A stretch of DNA of 64,000 bases from Prevotella pallens ATCC 700821 (GTDB lineage: Bacteria; Bacteroidota; Bacteroidia; Bacteroidales; Bacteroidaceae), in the NCBI RefSeq assembly GCF_000220255.1, contig NZ_GL982514.1:631520-695519 (forward strand). Reading direction: 5' to 3'. Below are positions 43,647 to 52,748 of this stretch, one piece after another. The notes below the pieces were generated by a model. That model searched no databases, had not been told where the DNA came from, and saw only the letters and a program-made list of their open reading frames with translations. How positions within the stretch are numbered: position 1 is the first letter of the stretch; each line of letters starts with the position of its first letter. The translations under genes and the position numbers were made by a program.

Positions 43647-44591
43647 ATGATAAATCCACTTCAGCAATATCTTATCTCAACACAATACTTTGCTCCACGT
43701 GGCAAAGAGCGTCTTATATTCCTCGGCGACCACATTTCTCAACGCCACCTTCTGTATACCGACCGTCTCATTGGTATTGTAGGCGATGCTGGTTCTGGCA
43801 AATCTTCGCTCATAAAAGGTATGTTTCCTGGTTTGGAACTCACCAACGACGACGACATAATTAACCCTCGCAAGATTCTTTCTATGCGAGATTCCATTGC
43901 ATTAGGCGAAATTAAAGAGGCTTCATCGTTCCATTTGGACATTCGTTTCCTTACTGGCTTTATGCAAATGTGGGAGATTGCCGAATTTGTTAAGACATTG
44001 TTGGAACACAAAAAGCGAGTTATTGTTGAACATTTCAACCTTTTACGCAAGGCTTTAGGGCGCAATGCCGATTTGATTGTGGGCATTGGCGAAGAAATTA
44101 TTGTGGCTCGTCCCTCAATGTTTGGACCACTTCCAGAAAGCATTTACGAGATTGTGCACGAGTCGTTGAAGTATCGTAAGATGGCACATACAGCAGAAGA
44201 GATTACCCGTTACATACTTGAAGAGGACTATAACATATCTTCCGACCATTATTATTTCTCTGATATACGTAACGGTTTCGTGCTTAAATTCTACAAACAC
44301 GAGGACTTTAGCATAGAGGAACTCGAACAAAAGGTGCGCAAAATTATAGAAATGCACCTCCCAGTAGCATATTACGACGAAGAACACATTACCGTTGGCA
44401 AACGCATAGTAGAGTGTGGAGGTCCGCGTTTGCAGGTAAATAATACCAAAGATATACAGAATTTTGCTTTCGTTAAGGAGTTTATGTACGACCCCGATAG
44501 CAAAACGCATTGCCTAATAGGCATTGTTGATACGAATTACGAGAACATTGAGAACAGAAATACACAGTATTTCCTTACAAGACAAGTATAA
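43647..44591 (+). CDS. P-loop protein associated with glutamate fermentation
   Basis: A 314-residue protein. A Walker A motif is plain at GDAGSGKSS (about 46-54), followed by an acidic site LTNDDDIINPR (about 62-72). The second half has alpha/beta segments, including the histidine-containing EEHITVGKRIVECGGPRLQV (about 251-270). I recall similar proteins from clostridia annotated as carrying an alanine-tRNA synthetase second additional domain, but nothing here shows aminoacylation. The next gene, mesaconase alpha, starts only two bases after its stop, so the two are surely co-expressed. An NTP-dependent activating or repair role for the pathway is inference only. Confidence 0.75.
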   Translation: MINPLQQYLISTQYFAPRGKERLIFLGDHISQRHLLYTDRLIGIVGDAGSGKSSLIKGMFPGLELTNDDDIINPRKILSMRDSIALGEIKEASSFHLDIRFLTGFMQMWEIAEFVKTLLEHKKRVIVEHFNLLRKALGRNADLIVGIGEEIIVARPSMFGPLPESIYEIVHESLKYRKMAHTAEEITRYILEEDYNISSDHYYFSDIRNGFVLKFYKHEDFSIEELEQKVRKIIEMHLPVAYYDEEHITVGKRIVECGGPRLQVNNTKDIQNFAFVKEFMYDPDSKTHCLIGIVDTNYENIENRNTQYFLTRQV

Positions 44592-44593
44592 GA

Positions 44594-45436
44594 ATGAGAG
44601 AAATAGAAGCATCTAAGATTACAGAGCTGGTAGAAAAGCTTTGTATAGAAGCATGTTACGTGCTTGCAGACGATATATATAACAAGCTCGCAATATGCCA
44701 AAAACAAGAGAAATCGCCCTTAGCAAGCCAGATAATAGGTACGATTGTGAAAAACGCCGATATAGCTAAAACCGAGCGTGTACCTATGTGTCAGGACACA
44801 GGAATGACCGTTGTGTTTGTTACAATGGGGCAAGATTGCCACATTACAGGTGGTTTTATAGAAGACGCCATAAACCAAGGGGTACGACAAGGCTACTCTA
44901 AAGGTTATCTTCGCAAGTCGGTTGTGAAGGATCCAATAGACCGTGTGAACACAACAGACAACACTCCTGCCATTATTCACTACAATATTGTGCCGGGAAA
45001 CGAGTTCCATATTACCGTAGCACCTAAGGGTTTTGGTAGCGAAAACAAGAGTGGACTGAAGATGCTGACGCCAAGTGCAGGCATAAAAGGCATTAAACAG
45101 TTTGTTATAGACACTATTTTCCATGCCGGTGGCAACCCTTGTCCACCTATTATTGTAGGCATTGGCATTGGTGGAACTATGGAACGAGCTGCCTATTTAA
45201 GCAAAAAAGCATTGCTCCGACCGGTTGGCAGTGTTAGCGAAATGCCCCATGTGGCTAAATTAGAGAAGGAATTGTTAGACGAAATTAACAAACTTGGCAT
45301 CGGTCCATGTGGTTTTGGTGGCACAACTACCGCCCTACAAGTAAGCATTCTCACCAATGCCACGCACATTGCTGGCTTGCCTGTATCGGTAAACATTGGT
45401 TGCCATGCTACACGCCATGCAGAAGGCTCTCTCTAA
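44594..45436 (+). CDS. class I fumarate hydratase-type alpha subunit (probable mesaconase)
   Basis: A 280-residue subunit of a two-part iron-sulfur hydratase. Three conserved cysteine contexts suited to a [4Fe-4S] cluster are visible: VPMCQDTG (about 57-64), GGNPCPPIIVGIGIGG (about 178-193) and GPCGFGGTTTALQV (about 237-250). The class includes fumarase, L-tartrate dehydratase and mesaconase (2-methylfumarate hydratase). Its place after glmSLE and mal makes hydration of mesaconate to citramalate the most likely activity; fumarase activity may coexist. The beta subunit follows after 90 bases. Confidence 0.85.
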   Translation: MREIEASKITELVEKLCIEACYVLADDIYNKLAICQKQEKSPLASQIIGTIVKNADIAKTERVPMCQDTGMTVVFVTMGQDCHITGGFIEDAINQGVRQGYSKGYLRKSVVKDPIDRVNTTDNTPAIIHYNIVPGNEFHITVAPKGFGSENKSGLKMLTPSAGIKGIKQFVIDTIFHAGGNPCPPIIVGIGIGGTMERAAYLSKKALLRPVGSVSEMPHVAKLEKELLDEINKLGIGPCGFGGTTTALQVSILTNATHIAGLPVSVNIGCHATRHAEGSL

Positions 45437-45526
45437 ACACTACAAACGCTCTCTGAAAAACATTCGTACAGAGTTAAATAGAGGTGGCGTTTCTTACACA
45501 ATACCCTAAATACAAGAAAACAAAAT

Positions 45527-46081
45527 ATGGAAGAAAAACGAATAATATCGGCTCCATTCACCGATGAAACCATAAAATCGCTCCATGCTGGAGATATGGT
45601 TTATATATCAGGAACTATATATACGGCACGCGATGCAGCGCATAAACGGTTGTGCGAAATGCTTGATGCGGGCGAACCTATGCCTTTTAACTTTGAAGGA
45701 CAGGCTGTTTACTATGCTGGTCCGTGCCCTGCTAAGCCTGGACAACCCATTGGTTCGGTAGGACCAACCACTGGAGGACGTATGGATGCCTACTCTCCAC
45801 GACTCATTCAACAGGGGCTTCGTGTTATGATTGGTAAGGGCTCGCGGTCTGAAGAGGTTATCGATGCACTAAAAAAATATACCGGAGTCTACTTTGCTGC
45901 CATTGGTGGCGCAGCCGCACTTATGGCAAAGGCTGTTAAAGAGGCAGAAGTTATTGCCTTCGATGAGCTTGGAACAGAGGCTATACGCCGTCTTCGGGTA
46001 GAAGAATTGCCCGTTATTGTTGCCATAGACCACGAAGGTAACGATATGTATAAGCTGGGTGTAGAGAAGTATAAACAGTAG
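45527..46081 (+). CDS. class I fumarate hydratase-type beta subunit (probable mesaconase)
   Basis: The 184-residue partner of the alpha subunit. Features of the family: ISGTIYTARDAAHKRL (about 28-43) with the Arg/Asp/His active-site group, YYAGPCPAKPGQPIGSVGPTTGGRMDAY (about 66-93) and FAAIGGAAALMAKAVK (about 123-138). Together the two chains match the split class I form used by many anaerobes. A terminator lies 115 bases beyond the stop codon. No citramalate lyase gene is in the window, so the last step to acetate and pyruvate is encoded elsewhere or done differently. Confidence 0.85.
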   Translation: MEEKRIISAPFTDETIKSLHAGDMVYISGTIYTARDAAHKRLCEMLDAGEPMPFNFEGQAVYYAGPCPAKPGQPIGSVGPTTGGRMDAYSPRLIQQGLRVMIGKGSRSEEVIDALKKYTGVYFAAIGGAAALMAKAVKEAEVIAFDELGTEAIRRLRVEELPVIVAIDHEGNDMYKLGVEKYKQ

Positions 46082-46196
46082 AAACTACTACAATATATAT
46101 ACTACAGAACAACCTTACGTTTGTTTTGGCAGCAGCGTTGTTATGCTCACAATGCGCTAAAATATAGAAAAACTTATAAATGCCATATATTTTCTG

Positions 46197-46240
46197 AACT
46201 CCTACTTTGTCTTTTTATAAGACAGGTAGGAGTTTTTTTT
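46197..46240 (+). terminator. rho-independent terminator of the mesaconase transcript
   Basis: AACTCCTAC (46197-46205) pairs with GTAGGAGTT (46226-46234), with an inner TGTC/GACA pairing, and is followed by a run of Ts to 46240. The stretch 46241-46465 is otherwise empty. Confidence 0.88.
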
Positions 46241-46465
46241 ATAGCAAAAAACAAGCTAACAAAGCCGAAACTACAGTTTTACAGTGTGCATAAACCCACA
46301 AAAACAACCGCTGCACCTTGTTAATGCTATATTCTCCTCCCCCTCTTTTGTTCGTCGTTTGCTGTTTATTATAGCTCGTTATACTTTGTTTATACGCAAC
46401 ATAACATACTCTGCAATAAAACAAGGTTTATATTTGTTCTAACAGTTTTTTAGGTTTAAACTATA

Positions 46466-46501
46466 AAAGGTGTGGAAAGCAAATGCTTCAGCCACACCTT
46501 T
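46466..46501 (-). terminator. terminator of the leftward outer-membrane protein gene
   Basis: AAAGGTGTGG (46466-46475) and CCACACCTTT (46492-46501) form a perfect 10-bp stem with an inner AAGC/GCTT pairing, 52 bases beyond the stop of the leftward gene at 46553. The plus strand has four As before the stem, giving Ts on the minus strand. Confidence 0.75.
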
Positions 46502-46552
46502 CTTATCATAATAGAGGCAAACCTACGGTTTAACAACCTCTATAAAAGAACT

Positions 46553-47041
46553 TTATAATCTATATGTCAGTCCCACACTTGGCACCAATTGGTTGTAATT
46601 ATCTATAATTTGATATTTCAATTCTGCATTCACATTAATCCTATTGATAAGCTGATACTGTACACCACACCCAAGATTAACCGCTAATCTGTCTTCTGAT
46701 GCCGACTTCTTCTTGCCGTCTAACAGTACAAAATGCACATTCCACTTTGTATAACCTACCCCCACAACAGGATAAACCTGTAGTTTTGGAGCAACATCAA
46801 ACAGGTAATGGAGGTTTGCATTTATATCCCACATAGATACATCGTCCTTCTTTAAAAAGTGATCTATAGATGCTTCGCCACGCAAACGGTCGGTTAAATA
46901 GTACTGACCTTTTACTCCTAAGCCTATATTTTTTACTTTTGTACCATACGAAAGGTTTACACCTATTGCCTTATCTCCCTTTTGTGCTGAAGCAGAAATA
47001 CTTACAATGGCAGCACATACTAATACTAATAGTTTTTTCAT
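46553..47041 (-). CDS. small outer-membrane beta-barrel protein
   Basis: A 162-residue protein with a signal peptide (about 1-19, SISASAQ) and about eight alternating strands ending in VPSVGLTYRL, the aromatic/Tyr-rich end typical of barrels recognised by the BAM machinery. It resembles the OmpA/OmpW-like porin-family barrel without a peptidoglycan-binding domain. Its own promoter lies nearly 290 bases upstream, giving an unusually long leader. Confidence 0.75.
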   Translation of the reverse strand: MKKLLVLVCAAIVSISASAQKGDKAIGVNLSYGTKVKNIGLGVKGQYYLTDRLRGEASIDHFLKKDDVSMWDINANLHYLFDVAPKLQVYPVVGVGYTKWNVHFVLLDGKKKSASEDRLAVNLGCGVQYQLINRINVNAELKYQIIDNYNQLVPSVGLTYRL

Positions 47042-47329
47042 TTTACGTTTTGTTTATATTATTTTTGTGTGATTGAGCTTTTTAATTGATTGTATTACAG
47101 AAGGTAAGTGGTTATTTTAACCGTGTTCGTACGCTTATTAGTATGCCATAAAATTCTCTTTTTGTTGCCATAAACGGCATTTAGGCAAACATAAAAATTT
47201 GTTTTAGCATTACACCTTCCACAAAACAACAGCATTGCAATGTGGCGCATAAGCAGCCAGAACTACACCTCCATTTCTATATATTGTTTGTTATACTCTC
47301 TCTACATACGAATATTTAGTTTCATTTCG

Positions 47330-47360
47330 CAAAGATATGCAAATTAATTTAAAGTACAAA
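47330..47360 (-). promoter_or_regulatory. promoter with long leader before the outer-membrane barrel gene
   Basis: On the minus strand TATCTTTG (47330-47337, complement) and TTTG (47357-47360, complement) are 19 bases apart. The nearest rightward gene is read away from it, so it serves the gene at 46553-47041. The leader is about 285 bases; nothing in it looks coding. Confidence 0.6.
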
Positions 47361-47674
47361 AACTTTTCATAACTTTCTTTTCACAATGTGTTTATTATTT
47401 ATTAATACGTGGTTTTTGCCTAATTGGTTATTAAAGTTGGTTTATTTTGTTCCGCCATAAACACAGTTTATAAACCTCATAATAAAGATATTACCATATA
47501 CAACAAAGGCGAAAGGCGTGCAAAATGCCAACAAGCATACAACAAACTACCGAGTGCGGTGGCATTTACACCATATAATAATGTACGAAACATCTACCAG
47601 TTGTAACCGAAGCATAACGCAGTTCATAACCATCTAATAGACAACGTCTTACGAAAGTCCATTTTTCTGTATTA

Positions 47675-47762
47675 CAAAAGTATGGTTTTTGGCGTTCAAA
47701 AACCATGCTTTTGCAGCACAAAAACCATACTTTTACATTGCAAAAACCCCCTTTTTGAAATT
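47675..47762. repeat. 22-bp array with one inverted unit
   Basis: Units at 47675-47696 (CAAAAGTATGGTTTTTG), 47697-47718 (CAAAAACCATGCTTTTG), 47719-47740 (CAAAAACCATACTTTT) and 47741-47762 (CAAAAACCCCCTTTTTG) keep the 22-bp register although the first is in the opposite orientation. A decayed piece of the palindrome element (TCAATTCATTGTGCCCG) follows near 47850. The rest of 47361-48001 holds nothing else I can support. Confidence 0.85.
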
Positions 47763-48001
47763 AGAGAATATACACCACCCGAAACCACACCGTTTGTTCA
47801 TTGCGCAAATGTATGGAAACGAACATTCCGCAAGGCATTTTTATCAATTCATTGTGCCCGTTTCATCAACAAAAACAATTGGTTTTGGGGTTCGTAACAC
47901 TATGTGTTGCTGAAATAATATGGCATGTATTGTTCTCGTAAAATAAAGTAAAAAACGTCAATTCGCCCCCACCAGTTACATCGTAAATATAATCTTTTAA
48001 C

Positions 48002-48009
48002 TATCTTTG
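48002..48009 (+). promoter_or_regulatory. -7 box before the transpeptidase gene
   Basis: TATCTTTG lies 26 bases upstream of the ATG at 48035. A convincing TTTG is not found at the expected distance, so the assignment is tentative. Confidence 0.4.
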
Positions 48010-48034
48010 CATATCTAAATCCGATTAAAAAAAT

Positions 48035-49222
48035 ATGAAGAGATATATTATAAGCATACTTTGTATGCTCGCAACAGCCACAGTCATAGCACAAGAATAC
48101 CACGGTGAAATGGAACGACTGTATCCCGACAAAACAAAAACAACCAAAAAAACAACCAAAAAAAACACTCCAACAGAAAAGAAAACGGATACCGACGAAA
48201 AGAAAACCACCCCAAAGGCTGCCAGCGAACCCACAACAACGTTGCTACCCGACCTTCAGCAACTGGCAAACGAACTGTTGAAAGGACGCAAAGGAAGCAT
48301 TGTTGCCATTCGACCGACTACTGGAGAGGTGATATGTTTGGCAACAAACTCGCCCGAAGGTCCTAATACCAACTTGGCTATTGCCACTGCATACGCCCCG
48401 GGGTCTACCTTTAAAACAGCACAAGCACTCACTTTCTTATCGGAAGGTACACTAAAACCCGAAACCAAAATGGCTTGCTATGGGGCTTTTCGCGAAGAAA
48501 ACATAAAAGTGAAATGCCACAAACACAGTTCGCCACTTATGCTTAGAGCCGCTATTGCCAGTTCGTGTAACACCTATTTTCTAAAGTCTTTTGAGAACAT
48601 GATAGGCAATAAAGCAAAATATGGCACCTATTCGGCAGCCATAGACAAGTGGTATAGCTATATGACGAGTATGGGATTAGGCGGTCCGCTCGGCATCGAC
48701 ATACCTGGAGAAATGGGTGGATTGGTGCCCAATTCGGCTTATTTGGCTCGCCGATATCGCATAGGCTGGCGTCCGCTCACCATTATTTGGACAGGAATGG
48801 GGCAAGGCGACATAACAGTAACCCCCCTACAACTATGCAATTTAGCTGCTACCATTGCCAATCGTGGCTATTTTTACACACCACACATACACGCCAACAC
48901 CGCAGAACACCCACTACCGAAACGCTTTACAGAGCGTAGACTTACGCTAGTAAGCCCTAATGCCTATCCACCAGTGATAGATGGAATGCGCAATGCCGTA
49001 GCATGGGGAACCGCACGCGATATAAATACAAAAGAATATACCATTTGTGGGAAAACCGGAACGGTGGAAAATCAAGGCAAAGACCACTCGGCGTTTATTG
49101 CTTTTGCACCAATGAACAACCCAAAAATAGCCATAGCAGTGTTCATTGAGAACGCTGGTTTCGGTGCAGATGTAGCTGCTCCCATTGCAGCACAGATTAT
49201 AAAGAAGGCACTAAAACGATAG
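48035..49222 (+). CDS. secreted stand-alone transpeptidase of the penicillin-binding type
   Basis: A 395-residue protein with a signal peptide (about 1-19, VIAQE) and no membrane anchor, a Lys/Thr-rich linker (about 32-65), and a transpeptidase domain. Active-site motifs are complete: SxxK at S124-T-F-K127 (in PGSTFK), SxN at S177-C-N179, and KTGT at 340-343. It resembles the C-terminal domain of PBP2/FtsI but lacks the membrane helix and dimerisation domain; standard class B proteins have about 600 residues. It should act in the periplasm on peptidoglycan peptides, or bind beta-lactams. The patatin gene follows after 44 bases. Confidence 0.85.
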   Translation: MKRYIISILCMLATATVIAQEYHGEMERLYPDKTKTTKKTTKKNTPTEKKTDTDEKKTTPKAASEPTTTLLPDLQQLANELLKGRKGSIVAIRPTTGEVICLATNSPEGPNTNLAIATAYAPGSTFKTAQALTFLSEGTLKPETKMACYGAFREENIKVKCHKHSSPLMLRAAIASSCNTYFLKSFENMIGNKAKYGTYSAAIDKWYSYMTSMGLGGPLGIDIPGEMGGLVPNSAYLARRYRIGWRPLTIIWTGMGQGDITVTPLQLCNLAATIANRGYFYTPHIHANTAEHPLPKRFTERRLTLVSPNAYPPVIDGMRNAVAWGTARDINTKEYTICGKTGTVENQGKDHSAFIAFAPMNNPKIAIAVFIENAGFGADVAAPIAAQIIKKALKR

Positions 49223-49266
49223 ATTGCAACACAAAAAATGGTGTGCTATAAAACTAAATATATGTT

Positions 49267-50115
49267 ATGAAAACAGGATTGGTATTGGAAGGAGGCGCAA
49301 TGCGAGGCTTATTCACAGCTGGCGTTATAGATGTGCTAATGGAAAACAATATTAAGTTTAACGGTGCCATAGGGGTTTCGGCAGGCGCTGCCTTTGGTTG
49401 CAACTACAAGTCGGGACAAATTGGACGCGTAATACGATACAGTAAACGCTTCGCAAATAACAAGAAATATGCCTCGTTGTGGTCGTTGCTTACCACAGGC
49501 GACTACTTTGGAGCCGAATACGCCTACCATTTCATACCAAATAAGCTGGATATTGTAGACTTCGAAACCTTCCGTAACAATCCAATGGAGTTCTGGGCAG
49601 TGGCTACAAACGTGGGATCGGGAAAGGCAGTGTACCGCCAACTTAACACGTTAGACTATGAAGAGTTGGAGTTTGTGCGGGCTTCGGCATCAATGCCACT
49701 GGTTTCTAACATTGTGAAACTTAACGGACAACGCCTGTTAGATGGGGGTGTGGCAGACTCTATTCCGCTTGCCTTCTTCCAAAAACAAGGATATCAACGC
49801 AACGTTGTGGTGCTAACGCAACCAAAAGGCTACCGAAAGCAACCCAATAAGCTAATGCCGTTGATGCATTTACAGCTACACCGACACCCAAAAATGCTGA
49901 AAGCACTGGCAGAACGACACATTATGTATAATAAAGAGGTAGACTTGGTGTTACAAGAAGAGCGAAAAGGCAACGTTTTTGTGCTTCAACCGCAAATTAA
50001 ACTTACCATTGGACACACATCGCACAACCCTAAAAAAATGCAAGAAACCTACGAACATGGACGTAAAGTGGCTACCGAAGAACTGGAAAAGCTAAAGCAA
50101 TTCTTAGCAAAATAG
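49267..50115 (+). CDS. patatin-like phospholipase
   Basis: A 282-residue cytosolic-looking lipase of the patatin fold. The oxyanion loop GGAMRG (about 9-14), the nucleophile elbow GVSAGA (about 37-42, Ser at 39) and the second dyad residue in LLDGGVAD (about 159-166) are all present. Such enzymes release fatty acids from phospholipids. The gene is 44 bases downstream of the transpeptidase gene, so they may be one transcript, though no functional link is obvious. Confidence 0.88.
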   Translation: MKTGLVLEGGAMRGLFTAGVIDVLMENNIKFNGAIGVSAGAAFGCNYKSGQIGRVIRYSKRFANNKKYASLWSLLTTGDYFGAEYAYHFIPNKLDIVDFETFRNNPMEFWAVATNVGSGKAVYRQLNTLDYEELEFVRASASMPLVSNIVKLNGQRLLDGGVADSIPLAFFQKQGYQRNVVVLTQPKGYRKQPNKLMPLMHLQLHRHPKMLKALAERHIMYNKEVDLVLQEERKGNVFVLQPQIKLTIGHTSHNPKKMQETYEHGRKVATEELEKLKQFLAK

Positions 50116-50313
50116 ATATTTTGTAGGTGCACTTAACAACTTTAAAAAAACTATTTTCCATAGCAAATATCTTGTTTTAGAGGATATACACTTTGCAAAA
50201 ACATTGTTTTTTGCAAATGTTTGAGGCATTCGCAGAACACTAAAAACACCATTTTTTAGAGAAACAAACACACAAACAGAACACAAAAAAGTATATCTTT
50301 TCAGACAACTTTT

Positions 50314-50566
50314 ACTATCTTGTATTCTCAAAAGTTTTCCAAAACAGAAAACTTATATATCTTTTAAGAAGCAAAATATTTTCTTTTTATTCTAAATAAG
50401 CTAAAAACTGTATCTTTAAAGCCATTTTATATATACTTAATAATCAGAGCATTATAAATAAAATTACACATATATGGTTAAATAGACGGTAATTTTTTAT
50501 TCTTAAAAATACTCTTTATTCATTTTCTTTTCCCTATCTTTGCATCGAGAAAAGTTTTCCAAAACA
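50314..50566 (+). promoter_or_regulatory. duplicated promoter-operator segment upstream of nrdD
   Basis: A 17-base stretch (AAAAGTTTTCCAAAACA) occurs exactly at 50330-50346 and 50550-50566. In both places it contains the dyad GTTTTCCAAAAC and follows a -7-like box (TATCTTGT near 50317, TATCTTTG at 50535-50542). This suggests two copies of a promoter with an operator just downstream of the start. It does not look like the NrdR box. The intervening 180 bases are AT-rich with no reading frame. Confidence 0.55.
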
Positions 50567-50648
50567 ACCATTAAGGTAACCAACAGGAACAACAAAAACA
50601 ACTCAATCAATAACATAAAAATATATAAAGACATACTGAAAAGGTAAA

Positions 50649-52748
50649 ATGAAGAATTTCACAATCACAAAACGCGACGGCTCAAAGGACCGTTTCTCAC
50701 TCGACAAGATTATGAATGCCATTATAAAAGCATTCGACAGTGTTGGCGAACCCACCGATCTTGGTACTGTTTCAAAGGTTTTAGCGAACATAAAAATACA
50801 CGACGACATTAAAGTTGAGGACATTCAGAATCAAGTAGAAGAGGCTTTAATGAAGGAAGGTTACTATAATGTAGCAAAAAGTTTTATAGTTTATAGACAC
50901 CAACACACCGAAGATAGGGAGGTTTTAGAGAAAATGCGCTTCCTAACAGACTATTGTCATGCAGAGAATGCTGCCACTGGCTCTAAGTTTGATGCCAATG
51001 CTAACGTGGAAAACAAGAACATTGCCACCCTAATAGGCGAGCTTCCAAAGCAAGGTTTCATTAGATTGAACCGCCGTTTGCTTACCGACCGCATTAAAAA
51101 AATGTACGGAAAGGAACTCTCTGACGAGTATTTGCACTTGCTAACACACCACTTTATATATAAGAACGACGAGACAAACCTTGCCAACTACTGTGCTTCT
51201 ATCACTATGTATCCATGGCTTATCGGTGGAACAACATCGATTGGAGGTAACTCTACTGCCCCTACCAACCTTAAAAGCTTCTGTGGCGGATTCATAAATA
51301 TGGTGTTTATGGTTTCGAGTATGCTGGCTGGTGCATGCGCAACACCCGAATTCTTGATGTATATGAACTACTTTATACAGAAAGAATATGGTAAAGACTA
51401 TTGGCAACATGCCGATAAAGTGGTAGATTTAAGTCTGAAACAACGCACCATAGACAAGATTATTACCGACTTTTTTGAGCAGATTGTATACTCGCTAAAC
51501 CAGCCAACTGGTGCCCGAAACTATCAGGCTGTGTTCTGGAACATATCTTATTACGATAAATTCTACTTTAAATCGCTCTTCGAAAACTTCTATTTCCCAG
51601 ATGGTTCGCAACCCGATTGGGAAGGTGTTTCGTGGTTACAGAAACGCTTTATGAGGTGGTTTAACCAAGAAAGAACTAAGGCTGTGCTAACATTCCCTGT
51701 GGAAACAATGGCGCTTCTATCTGAAAATGGCGAATGTCGCGATACCGAATGGGCTGACTTTGCCGCACAAATGTATGCCGAAGGACACAGTTTCTTTACA
51801 TATATGAGCGACAATGCCGACTCGTTAAGCTCGTGTTGCCGTCTAAGAAACGAGATTCAAGACAACGGTTTCTCATATACCTTGGGTGCAGGTGGCGTAT
51901 CTACAGGATCAAAAAGTGTACTCACCATAAATCTAAATAGATGTGTGCAATACGCTGTAAATAAGGAAATAGACTATAAAGAGTTCCTTTCGCACATTAT
52001 AGACCTATGCCACAAAGTGCAATTGGCATACAACGAAAACCTGAAAGACCTGCTGCGCCACCACATGTTGCCACTATTCGATGCGGGATACATAAACATA
52101 GACCGACAATATCTAACCATTGGTATTAACGGATTGGTAGAATCGGCTGAATTTATGGGGTTGGATATTACGCCAAACGACGATTATAAAGAATATGTAC
52201 AGAGTATTTTAGGACTGATTGAAGCCTATAACAAACAATATCGCACTAAGGAAGCTATGTTCAACTGCGAGATGATACCTGCCGAAAACGTAGGTGTGAA
52301 GCACGCAAAGTGGGACAAAGCCGATGGATATTTCGTTCCTCGCGACTGCTATAATAGCTATTTCTATCGTGTAGAAGACAATTCGCTAACCATTTTAGAT
52401 AAGTTCCGCTTGCACGGAGCACCCTACATAGAACATCTTACTGGTGGTTCGGCATTGCACATGAACCTCGACGAACATCTATCGCAACCACAATACCGAC
52501 AGCTTATGAGGGTTGCTGCAGAAGAAGGGTGTAACTATTTCACATTCAATATACCAAACACGGTGTGCAACGAGTGCGGACACATAGACAAACGCAACCT
52601 TAAAGAGTGCCCACACTGCCATTCTACAAACGTAGATTACCTAACACGCGTCATCGGTTATATGAAACGTGTAAGCAATTTCTCGGCTGCTCGACAGGTA
52701 GAAGCTGGCAAACGATACTACGCTACAAAAGAAAAATATACGGTTTAG
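50649..52748 (+). CDS. nrdD: anaerobic ribonucleoside-triphosphate reductase
   Basis: The class III reductase makes deoxynucleotides without oxygen. The 699-residue protein has an N-terminal ATP-cone (about 1-90, from KRDGSKDRFSLDKI), the glycyl-radical-enzyme barrel, a zinc site with CNECG and CPHCH (about 638-656), and the radical-loop RVIGYM (about 664-669), whose Gly is activated by NrdG. The Cys pair in SSCCRLRN lies in the central barrel. The enzyme fits the anaerobic lifestyle. nrdG follows after 123 bases that contain three hairpins. Confidence 0.95.
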   Translation: MKNFTITKRDGSKDRFSLDKIMNAIIKAFDSVGEPTDLGTVSKVLANIKIHDDIKVEDIQNQVEEALMKEGYYNVAKSFIVYRHQHTEDREVLEKMRFLTDYCHAENAATGSKFDANANVENKNIATLIGELPKQGFIRLNRRLLTDRIKKMYGKELSDEYLHLLTHHFIYKNDETNLANYCASITMYPWLIGGTTSIGGNSTAPTNLKSFCGGFINMVFMVSSMLAGACATPEFLMYMNYFIQKEYGKDYWQHADKVVDLSLKQRTIDKIITDFFEQIVYSLNQPTGARNYQAVFWNISYYDKFYFKSLFENFYFPDGSQPDWEGVSWLQKRFMRWFNQERTKAVLTFPVETMALLSENGECRDTEWADFAAQMYAEGHSFFTYMSDNADSLSSCCRLRNEIQDNGFSYTLGAGGVSTGSKSVLTINLNRCVQYAVNKEIDYKEFLSHIIDLCHKVQLAYNENLKDLLRHHMLPLFDAGYINIDRQYLTIGINGLVESAEFMGLDITPNDDYKEYVQSILGLIEAYNKQYRTKEAMFNCEMIPAENVGVKHAKWDKADGYFVPRDCYNSYFYRVEDNSLTILDKFRLHGAPYIEHLTGGSALHMNLDEHLSQPQYRQLMRVAAEEGCNYFTFNIPNTVCNECGHIDKRNLKECPHCHSTNVDYLTRVIGYMKRVSNFSAARQVEAGKRYYATKEKYTV

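Noticed and set aside
43647-44591. Alanyl-tRNA synthetase
   Set aside because: Some relatives carry that label, but there are no class II synthetase motifs here; the P-loop is the only clear site.
47424-47606. 60-codon frame upstream of the 47675 array
   Set aside because: No support other than being open; it is AT-rich and lacks a start signal.
50192-50217. Inverted repeat TTTGCAAAAACA/TGTTTTTTGCAAA as a terminator of the patatin gene
   Set aside because: It is AT-only pairing with no T tract and 77 bases beyond the stop; too weak to call.
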